Assembly: GCA_036675345.1 (NCBI GenBank)
Contig: JAKFFE010000005.1
Location: 92,505-156,504 of the forward strand
Reading direction: 5' to 3'
DNA from: JALYOC01 sp036675345
Lineage (GTDB): Bacteria; Myxococcota; Myxococcia; Myxococcales; Myxococcaceae
Length of the DNA: 64,000 bases
Shown: in pieces, positions 1 to 8,000 of the stretch
How positions within the stretch are numbered: the stretch's first letter is position 1
Layout: every line of letters starts with the position of its first letter
Notes under the pieces: model-generated
The model's database searches: none
Seen by the model: the letters and a program-made list of their open reading frames with translations, nothing else
Told to the model about the DNA's origin: nothing
Position numbers and translations under genes: made by a program

Positions 1-1119
1 GCCGCCACCCGCGTCCTCAACCGCCGCCTCCAGAACAACCAGACCCTGGGCGCCGCGTTGCATGCCACCGGACTGCCGGATGCGCAGGTGGAGGCGATCA
101 TCGGCGCGCTGCAGGGGGTGTTCGACTTCCGCCGCGCCCGCCCCGGCGATCAGCTGCGGGTGGTGATCCGGGACGGCGAGCTGGACTACTTCGACTACCG
201 CCACAGCGCGCTGGAGGAGTGGTCGGTGCGCCGGGAGGGCGAGAAGCTGCTGGGCTACAAGCGCGAGTTCGAGGTGGAGCGCCAGGTGACCCGGGTGGAG
301 CTGGACATCCAAAGCTCGCTCTATGAGGCGGCGCTGGCTGCCGGCGAGGATCCGCTGATCGCGATGGTGTTCTCCGACGTCTTCGCCTGGGACATCGACT
401 TCTACCAGGACGTGCGCAAGGGCGACCGGGCGGTGGCGCTGGTCGAGAAGTACAAGACCAAGGGCCGCTTCGTCCGCTACGGCGAGGTGCTGGCCGCGCA
501 GTACGAGGGAAGCTCGGTGGGCACCAAGGAGGTGTTCCGGTATCAGCCGCCCTCTGGCACCCCCACCTACTTCCAGGCGGATGGCTCCTCGGCGCGCAAG
601 AGCTTCCTCAAGAGCCCGCTCAAGTACGCCACCGTCACCTCCCGCTTCGGCAGCCGCCTGCACCCGGTGCTCAAGTACGTGAAGGCCCACAACGGGGTGG
701 ACTACGGCGCGTCGATCGGAACCCCGGTGTGGTCGGTGGCGGACGGTACGGTCACCAAGGCCGCCCAGGATGGCGCCGCCGGCAAGCACGTCTGCGTCCG
801 CCACATGAACAGCTTCGAGACCTGCTACCTGCACCTCTCCCGCTTCGGCGCCGGGGTCCGGGTCGGCGCCCGGGTCTCGCAGAAGCAGGTGATCGCCTAC
901 AGCGGGAACACCGGCCGCAGCACCGGCCCCCACCTGCACTACGCGCTCAAGCGTGGGGGCTCGTACGTCAACCCGCTGAGCCAGAACTTCCCCCGCGCCG
1001 AGCCGCTGCCCAAGACCCTGGTCGCCGAGTTCCAGGAGGCGATCCGCCCCCTGGCGGCGCAGCTGCAGGGACTGCCCGCGGTGGCCGCGGTGGGACAGAC
1101 CACCGCCTCCGTCCAGTAG
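1..1119 (+). CDS. M23 family peptidoglycan endopeptidase, 5' end missing
   Basis: The frame is already open at base 1, so the start lies upstream of the window; about 372 codons are visible. The stretch around VFDFRRARPGDQL resembles the beta-rich domain that precedes the catalytic domain in many MepM-type M23 enzymes. The C-terminal half is a LytM/M23 domain. It begins near SRFGSRLHPVLK and keeps both zinc motifs: HNGVDYG (His at codon 230) and HLHYAL (first His at codon 311). With these ligands present it is probably an active cell-wall DD-endopeptidase, not a degenerate EnvC/NlpD-type activator. A TTG at base 58 could be read as a start, but the coding signal clearly continues upstream. 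A tail of about 45 residues with no clear domain follows the catalytic region. It acts outside the cytoplasm; the signal peptide would be in the missing part. Confidence 0.9.
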   Translation, partial: AATRVLNRRLQNNQTLGAALHATGLPDAQVEAIIGALQGVFDFRRARPGDQLRVVIRDGELDYFDYRHSALEEWSVRREGEKLLGYKREFEVERQVTRVELDIQSSLYEAALAAGEDPLIAMVFSDVFAWDIDFYQDVRKGDRAVALVEKYKTKGRFVRYGEVLAAQYEGSSVGTKEVFRYQPPSGTPTYFQADGSSARKSFLKSPLKYATVTSRFGSRLHPVLKYVKAHNGVDYGASIGTPVWSVADGTVTKAAQDGAAGKHVCVRHMNSFETCYLHLSRFGAGVRVGARVSQKQVIAYSGNTGRSTGPHLHYALKRGGSYVNPLSQNFPRAEPLPKTLVAEFQEAIRPLAAQLQGLPAVAAVGQTTASVQ

Positions 1120-1235
1120 CCTCTCCCAAGGTGAATTCCCAGTCACGCCCCCTGGCTCAACAGTCGGAGGGACAAGGCCCCGTCTGACTGGGGATGCGCG
1201 TTGTCTGTCCGGCCCTGCTGCGGTATCGACCCAGC

Positions 1236-3740
1236 ATGGCAACGAACGTCTCGCCGAAGTCCGCTGACCGTGAACCCAATCCCCCCGTTTCGGGAAACGG
1301 CAGCGGCGGCTCCGCGCTGGAGTCCCCGCTCTTCCGTCGGTTCGGGGAGCACATCAAGTACTCGCGCGGCAAGAACCCGGACACCGCCACCAACTACGAT
1401 CGCTTCCTGGCCCTGGCCCAGGCGGTGCGTGACTCGCTGGCCGAGCGGTGGGTGCGCACCAGCCGCGCCTACTACGAGCAGGACGTCAAGCGGGCCTACT
1501 ACCTCTCCGCCGAGTATCTGCCCGGGCGCCTGCTGGGAAACAACCTGGCCAACATCGGGCTGATGGACACCGCCCGGGCCGCCTTTGGCGAGGCGGGGAT
1601 CGATCTGCACGGGCTGCTGGAGATGGAGCCGGATCCCGGACTGGGCAACGGCGGCCTGGGCCGGCTGGCCGCGTGCTTCCTGGACTCCATGGCCACCCTG
1701 GGCCTGCCCGGGTTTGGCTACGGGATCCGCTATGAGTTCGGGATCTTCGCCCAGGACCTGGTGGGCGGGCACCAGGTGGAGCGGGCCGACGAGTGGCTCA
1801 AGTTCGGCAGCCCCTGGGAGATCGTCCGCCCGGAGAAGGCGGTGGCGGTGCGCTTCTACGGCCACGTCGAACACCACCACAGCGCCGACGGCCGGCCGGT
1901 GGCGCGGTGGGTGGGCGGCAAGACGGTGCTGGGAGTGCCCTACGACATGCCGATCGCCGGCTACGGGACCAACACGGTCAACACCCTGCGGCTGTGGCAG
2001 GCCCGCGCGTCGGCCGAGTTCGACCTCAAGGTCTTCAACGACGGCGACTACGAGCGGTCGGTGGTGGAGAAGAACGACTCGGAGGTGATCTCCAAGGTCC
2101 TCTACCCCAACGACAAGTTCGCCTTCGGCAAGGAGCTGCGGCTGCGCCAGCAGTACTTCTTCGTGGCCTGCTCGATCGCGGACATCGTCCGGCGCTATCT
2201 CAAGACCCACACCGACTTCTCGTCCTTCGCGAAGAAGGCCAACATCCAGCTCAACGACACCCACCCCTCGATCGCGGTGGCGGAGCTGATGCGGGTGCTG
2301 GTGGACGAGAAGCGCCTGGGCTGGGACGAGGCGTGGGCGATCACCGTGGACGTGTTCGGCTACACCAACCACACCCTGCTGGCGGAGGCGCTGGAGACCT
2401 GGCCGGTGGCCCTGTTCGAGCGGCTGCTGCCCCGGCACCTGGAGATCATCTACGACATCAACGCCCGCTTCCTGCGCCAGGTGCAGATCCGCTACCCGCG
2501 CGACGACGGCCGGCTGGCCCGGATGTCGCTGATCCAGGAGGGCAACGAGCGCCATGTGCGGATGGCCAACCTGGCGGTGGTGGGCAGCCACAGCATCAAC
2601 GGGGTGGCGGCGCTGCACACCGAGCTGCTCAAGCGGCACCTGCTCCACGACTTCGCGGAGATGTACCCGGAGCGGTTCAACAACAAGACCAACGGGGTCA
2701 CTCCGCGCCGCTGGATGTACCTGTGCAACCCCAAGCTCTCCGCGCTGATCACCTCCCGCATCGGCGAAGGGTGGGTCAAGGATCTGGACCTGCTCCAGAA
2801 GCTGGAGCCCCACGCCGACGACCCGGCCTTCGTGGCGGACTTCGCGCGGATCAAGGCGGAGAACAAGGTGGCGCTGGCCAACCACATCCGGGATCTGGTG
2901 TGGACGCGGCTGGACCCGACCGCGATCTTCGACGTCCAGATCAAGCGGCTGCATGAGTACAAGCGGCAGCTGCTCAACGCGCTGCACATCGTCCACCTGT
3001 GGAGCAAGGCGCGGCGGGATCCCTCGGTGGTGATCCACCCCCGGGCCTTCATCTTCGGAGGGAAGGCGGCGCCGGGTTACCACCTGGCCAAGCTGGTGAT
3101 CCGGCTGATCAACGGGATCGCGGAAGTGGTGAACGGGGACGCGGCGCGCACCGGGATCCAGGTGGTGTTCATCCCCAACTACCGGGTCTCGCTGGCGGAG
3201 CGAATCATCCCCGCGGCGGACATCTCGGAGCAGATCTCCACCGCTGGCAAGGAGGCCTCGGGCACCGGGAACATGAAGTTCGCGCTCAACGGGGCGCTGA
3301 CCCTGGGCACCCTGGACGGGGCGAACATCGAGATCCGCGACGCGGTAGGGCCGGAGAACTTCTTCCTCTTCGGGCTGACCGAGGATCAGGTGGTGAAGAA
3401 GGCCCGCACCTACGATCCGCGCCGGGTCTACGAGACCAACCCCGACGTGCGCGAGGTGCTGGACCTGATCTCCTCCGGCTTCTTCTCGCCTGAGGACAAG
3501 CACCTGTTCGACCCGCTGATCCAGACCCTGCTGGGCGAGGATCGCTACATGGTGCTGGAGGACTTCGCCGCCTACGCCGAGGCCCAGCAGCAGGTGGGCC
3601 ACGCCTACCGCGACCAGCAGACCTGGGTGAAGAAGGCGATCTTGAACGTGGCCCGCTGCGGCCAGTTCTCCTCCGACCGGACCATCCGCCAGTACGCGGA
3701 CGAGATCTGGCACGTGAAGCCAGTGGACGTGAAGCTTTAG
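1236..3740 (+). CDS. glgP: glycogen/alpha-glucan phosphorylase (GT35)
   Basis: This is an 834-residue phosphorylase that releases glucose-1-phosphate from glycogen or maltodextrins using pyridoxal phosphate. The length matches the classical GT35 family. Diagnostic stretches are GNGGLGRLAACFLDSMATLG near residues 140-160, the substrate-site region around NNKTNGVTPRRW, and the PLP signature EASGTGNMKFALNGALTLGT, whose lysine is residue 681 (codon 3276-3278). I chose the ATG at 1236. An in-frame ATG at 1194 would add 14 residues, and neither start has a strong ribosome site. The gene is preceded by a leader of about 115 bases containing an 8-bp inverted repeat. No other glycogen genes are adjacent, so its role in carbon storage is inferred from the family alone. 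Confidence 0.96.
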   Translation: MATNVSPKSADREPNPPVSGNGSGGSALESPLFRRFGEHIKYSRGKNPDTATNYDRFLALAQAVRDSLAERWVRTSRAYYEQDVKRAYYLSAEYLPGRLLGNNLANIGLMDTARAAFGEAGIDLHGLLEMEPDPGLGNGGLGRLAACFLDSMATLGLPGFGYGIRYEFGIFAQDLVGGHQVERADEWLKFGSPWEIVRPEKAVAVRFYGHVEHHHSADGRPVARWVGGKTVLGVPYDMPIAGYGTNTVNTLRLWQARASAEFDLKVFNDGDYERSVVEKNDSEVISKVLYPNDKFAFGKELRLRQQYFFVACSIADIVRRYLKTHTDFSSFAKKANIQLNDTHPSIAVAELMRVLVDEKRLGWDEAWAITVDVFGYTNHTLLAEALETWPVALFERLLPRHLEIIYDINARFLRQVQIRYPRDDGRLARMSLIQEGNERHVRMANLAVVGSHSINGVAALHTELLKRHLLHDFAEMYPERFNNKTNGVTPRRWMYLCNPKLSALITSRIGEGWVKDLDLLQKLEPHADDPAFVADFARIKAENKVALANHIRDLVWTRLDPTAIFDVQIKRLHEYKRQLLNALHIVHLWSKARRDPSVVIHPRAFIFGGKAAPGYHLAKLVIRLINGIAEVVNGDAARTGIQVVFIPNYRVSLAERIIPAADISEQISTAGKEASGTGNMKFALNGALTLGTLDGANIEIRDAVGPENFFLFGLTEDQVVKKARTYDPRRVYETNPDVREVLDLISSGFFSPEDKHLFDPLIQTLLGEDRYMVLEDFAAYAEAQQQVGHAYRDQQTWVKKAILNVARCGQFSSDRTIRQYADEIWHVKPVDVKL

Positions 3741-3773
3741 GACGCACCGGGGGGCGCCCTCGCGCTCCCTTCC

Positions 3774-3806
3774 CGGGCGGGGCCTTCCTTGTGATCGCCC
3801 CGCCCG
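3774..3806 (+). terminator. GC-rich hairpin after glgP
   Basis: CGGGCGGGG at 3774-3782 pairs perfectly with CCCCGCCCG at 3798-3806 around a 15-base loop, 34 bases after the glgP stop. No T-tract follows, so it is either a weak or factor-assisted terminator or an mRNA 3' stabiliser. A GGAGG at 3824-3828 then serves the next gene. Confidence 0.4.
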
Positions 3807-3836
3807 TCCCTTGATGACCCCTCGGAGGTTTTTTTC

Positions 3837-4838
3837 ATGAGCGAAGGTCTCTGGTACGTCGCGGTGAACGGGAAGCAGGAGGGGCCGATGCCGGCCACCC
3901 AGGTGCTGGAGCGGATCGCCGCCGGTAAGCTGGACCGCGCCGCCTACGTCTATGACGCCGCTGCCAGCGCCGGATCCTGGGTGCCGCTCTCCAGCGTCCC
4001 CGCCTTCTCCGCCTCGCTGCAGCCGGCCGCCGCCCGCCCTCCCCCGCCTCCCACCAACCTGGGGACGGCGGACGAGATCGACTACGAGCTGTTCGGGGAG
4101 GAGATGCAGTTCGTGGAGATCACCCTCGATCCCCACGAGGCCTGCATCGCCGAGGCCGGGGCCCTGATGTACATGGAGCCGGGGATCGAGATGGAGACCG
4201 TGTTCGGAGACGGCTCGCAGAAGCAGGGCGGCTTCATGGACAAGCTGTTCTCCGCCGGCAAGCGGATGCTCACCGGCGAGTCCCTGTTCATGACCGTGTT
4301 CGGCAACCGCGGCGGCGGTCGGCAAAAGGTCGCCTTCGCCTCCCCCTACCCGGGGAAGATCATCCCGGTGGATCTGCGCCAGCACGGGGGCACCCTGCTC
4401 TGCCAGAAGGACGCCTTCCTCTGCGCCGCCAAGGGGATCTCGGTGGGGGTGGAGTTCAGCAAGAAGCTGGGCACCGGGCTGTTCGGCGGCGAAGGCTTCA
4501 TCCTCCAGAAGCTGGAGGGCAGCGGCTTTGCCTTCATGCACGCGGGGGGAATGGTGGTCTCCCGCGAGCTGAAGGCGGGCGAGACCCTGCGGCTGGACAC
4601 CGGCTGTCTGGTCGCCTTCGAACGGTCGGTGAACTACGACGTGCAGTTCGTGGGCGGGATCAAGACCGCGCTCTTCGGAGGGGAGGGCCTGTTCTTCGCC
4701 ACCCTCACCGGGCCGGGAAGGATCTGGATCCAGTCCCTGCCGTTCAGCCGGCTGGCCAACCGGATCGTGGGCGAGGTCCGCCGGGGCAGCCAGACCGGCG
4801 CCGGATCGGTCCTGCAGGGCTTCGGCCTGGGCGAGTAG
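3837..4838 (+). CDS. GYF_2-AIM24 fusion protein
   Basis: The protein has 333 residues. Residues 4-58 read as a bacterial GYF_2 domain (LWYVAVNGKQEGPMPATQVL, ending in GSWVPLSSVPAF). Residues 62-77 are a proline/alanine linker. Residues 80-320 match the AIM24/TIGR00266 beta-sandwich family, with GTGLFGGEGFILQKLEG and FERSVNYDVQFVGG. There is no signal peptide, so it is probably cytoplasmic. AIM24 proteins have no defined bacterial biochemistry; yeast Aim24 is mitochondrial and affects inner-membrane organisation. GYF_2 domains are thought to bind proline-rich peptides, so the fusion suggests a scaffold or adaptor. The start is firm: GGAGG lies 8 bases upstream of the ATG. It follows glgP by 96 bases, and a functional link is not evident. 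Confidence 0.85.
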   Translation: MSEGLWYVAVNGKQEGPMPATQVLERIAAGKLDRAAYVYDAAASAGSWVPLSSVPAFSASLQPAAARPPPPPTNLGTADEIDYELFGEEMQFVEITLDPHEACIAEAGALMYMEPGIEMETVFGDGSQKQGGFMDKLFSAGKRMLTGESLFMTVFGNRGGGRQKVAFASPYPGKIIPVDLRQHGGTLLCQKDAFLCAAKGISVGVEFSKKLGTGLFGGEGFILQKLEGSGFAFMHAGGMVVSRELKAGETLRLDTGCLVAFERSVNYDVQFVGGIKTALFGGEGLFFATLTGPGRIWIQSLPFSRLANRIVGEVRRGSQTGAGSVLQGFGLGE

Positions 4839-4840
4839 CC

Positions 4841-4870
4841 GAAAAAATATGCCCCCCGGCGGTGGGGGCA
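4841..4870 (-). terminator. intrinsic terminator of the Ig-repeat lipoprotein gene
   Basis: Read on the minus strand, TGCCCCC pairs with GGGGGCA across a short loop, and ATATTTTTTC follows directly. This is a textbook Rho-independent terminator about 160 bases past the stop of the 5033-10099 gene. It also lies 11 bases past the stop of the convergent AIM24 gene, so the stem could act on that transcript too, but the T-run faces the minus-strand gene. Confidence 0.7.
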
Positions 4871-5032
4871 CCCGAAGGTTCCACCGGGGAGCATCAGGGT
4901 TCCGGGACAGATCCCGGCACTCGGGGTTCTTTGTCCCTGGCGGCCAGTCCTGGATCCCCGGACCCGACGATTTTTCTCCGGTGTCTGGGCGAGGCAGGCC
5001 CTGAGCGGACCTGCTTCGCCGAAACTGCAGAG

Positions 5033-8000
5033 CTAGGGCGCCGCGAAGTCGAGGATCAGATCGTCCACGTCATTGCGTGGGTAATCCGGGTCGGGACAAG
5101 GCCTGGGCGGATGGTAGGGGGAGCGGGAGACCACCCGGATCGCCTGCTGGGGGGCTCCACTGAGGACAAAGCTGGGAACCGTGATCGAGTACGGACCACT
5201 GGTGCCGCCGTAGTTGCCCAGATGCTGCCAAGGGTTGAACCCCGCCTCCGAACGGAAGAACACGTCGATCACCTCATTGCTGTCGCGGACCCCGGTGATG
5301 CTCACCCGCACTTCAGACCAGGGTTTGAGCGGCTCGTTCCACACCGTCTCGACCAGGATCCTGTCGATCCCGAAGAGGTCCCCAGGGTCGTAGTCGGCGC
5401 TGTCGAAGCAGCGATCGAGGGTGTTGGGCGCGTTGGGCTCGCCCCCGGGGAAGGGAGCGGAGGGCCCGCGTCCAAACAGGAGGCGGGAGGAGTCGCATCC
5501 CGGCGCTCCGCTGGCCACGCAGCGCGGGGCGCCGAAGGAGGGATCGTACTCGGCCACCCCGGGCCCGGAGACGGGCAGATCGGTCACCGTCACCGCCACC
5601 GGAACCGAGTGAGCCGGCATCGAGCCGCAGCGGGCGAACGCCTGGAAGCTGGGGGTGCTCCCGGGAGCGAACGGAGCAGGGGTGAACACGAAGGGCGGTT
5701 CGAAGTCGGTCCCGGAATAGACACCATCGATGAACAGCTCCACGCATGCGACCGGGACATCGCTCTCCGCCAGGATCTCAACCTGCGGCGAGACCTGGGC
5801 GCCCGGCAGCGGAGAGGCGATCCGCAACGGCCGGTTGTCGACCATGAAGTGGACAGGTGGCGAAAGAGTGGGGCCGCCTCTGGAACCGGCCGCCGCGACG
5901 CGGACCTGATGTGATCCGTTGGGCACGCCGCGGGTGTCCCAGCTGAGCGAGAACGGTGGCGTGGTCAGCCGGGTCACCAGCGCACCGTCGAGGATCCACT
6001 CCACCCATTGCACCGTGCGATCCTCCGCAATGTAGGTGGAGAGTTCGACCGTGCCGTAGACGGTCAATCCCTCCACCGGGAAGCTGACCGCCGGCTCGGG
6101 CGGGTCCAAATCGGGTCCGATGAAGACCTGGATCTCCCTCATGGAGAGGAGGCCGGTCGTGTCTCCGGCGCGGAGCACCAGGGTGGCCAGGCCCGGCGCA
6201 ACCCCGGTGGGGTCAAACGTTGCGGCACAGCTGAAGGCCTGCAGCGCCGGCTCCCCGCCAGGAGGCACGCAGGTGATCGCTCCGGTGGGAGTGAGCAACT
6301 CAAGGATGGAGACCCCTTGCGCGTCGGTGGCGGTGAGCTGCCAGGTCACCGGCGCCAGGATCTCCTCGCCCTCCGTCGGGCCACCGCTCAGCTCCGGCGG
6401 GCCGACGCTGTGGGTGATGTGAACCATGACCAGGTCAGACATTCCCCAGTTGCCAGCGGTGTCGCGAGCGTGGGCGACGATCCCCAGGCTCCGATTTGCC
6501 TCCGGGGTGGTGTCCCAGAATACCTCCCACGGAGGAGCGGTCGCGGCTCCGATCACATACCCATCGGCGATGAACAGCACCTCGGCGATCTGGCTCTGGT
6601 CGCTCACCTCGGCAGCGATCCGGACCAGCCCCGTGAGGGGGGCGTCCATGCTCGGCGTGGTGATCACCACCGAGGGCGGCGTGAGGTCATTTTCCACGGT
6701 AACGAACACCACCTGCTCGACAAGGTTTCCGAACGAGTCGCCCGAGCGCAGGGTCAGCATCGCCGGTCCATTTTCCAGACCGTTCGGGTCGAAGGTCACC
6801 TCGCAGACCGCCGAGGTCGCTCCCGGCGGGAACCCATCGCAGAAGGAGAAGTTGGTGGGGGTGTGGAGCTCCACCCACTGCACGCCCCCCGGGTCGCTGG
6901 CAGTCACCGTCCAGGTGGTCGGCTCCCTGAGCACCTGGCCCCCGGCGGGACCGTTGGTCAACTGCGGGCCGGAGGTATCTGGCCCGACCACGCCGTTGGC
7001 AGTCACGATCTGCACCTCGGCGGTGGCCTGGTTGTAGGCGCTGTCCCAGGCGACGACGGAGAGCGTGTGCGGCCCGTCCGCGACCGCGGCACTGTCCCAC
7101 TCAAGGGTGTGGGGCGGTTCGAAGGTGGTCGCCACCGCCACACCATCCACCAGGAACTCCACGGAGTTGACCCGCACATCGTCGGTCACCTCCGCCAGGA
7201 GCTGCACCGGCCCGGTGAGGGTGGATCCCTGGGCCGGCTGGGTGAGGCTGACCGTGGGCGGGGTGAGGTCATGCTCGAAGGTGACGAAGATCAGCTCCTC
7301 GTAGACGTTGCCGCGGTTGTCCTCCGCGAGCAGGGTCACTGTCCCCGGACCCGGCGGATTGAAGTTGGCGTCCACTCCCAACACGCACGTCGCGGTGACG
7401 CCGAGCGCCCCCCCACAGGAGGTCGAACTCCACTGAACGCGAAGCTCGATGCGCTTCAGCCCGCTGGGGTCCGAGGCGGTGATCTCGAAGAGCTGTGCGC
7501 CATAGATCACGTCCCCGGCCACCGGGTGCGCGCGGCTGACCTGGGGCGGTACGTCGTCGAGCTCGACCAGCACCCCAACTGCCGCGGAGGTGGTGACATT
7601 GCCGGCAGCGTCCCGGGCGCGGGCGGTGAGCGTCCGCGGTCCATTGAGCGTCGCGGTGGGCGTCCAGGTGTGGGACCAGGGCGAGGCGACATCGGTTCCC
7701 ACCACCGCGCCGTCGACCAGGAACTCGACCTGGGTCACCCCGACGTTGTCGCTGGCGTTGGCGGCGACCGTCACCGCACCGGTGATGCGGGCGCCGGCGA
7801 GGGGCGCGGTGAGGACCACCGAGGGGGAAAGCTGGTCATTGTCCACCGTGACGACCACGGAGGTCTCGCCCACGTTGAGCGCCCCGTCACTGGCGCGCGC
7901 TCCGATCAGATGCTGGCCGTTCGGCACCGTCAGGCTGTCCCAACCCAGGGTGTAGGGGGGCCCGCTGAGGGTGCCGATCACCTGGCCGTCCAGGGTGAAC

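Noticed and set aside
1143..4871. 1242-codon open frame on the minus strand across glgP and the AIM24 gene
   Set aside because: It is antisense to two clear genes with strong family motifs, and its translation is Gly/Arg/His-rich with no domain, which is typical of the complementary frame in high-GC DNA.
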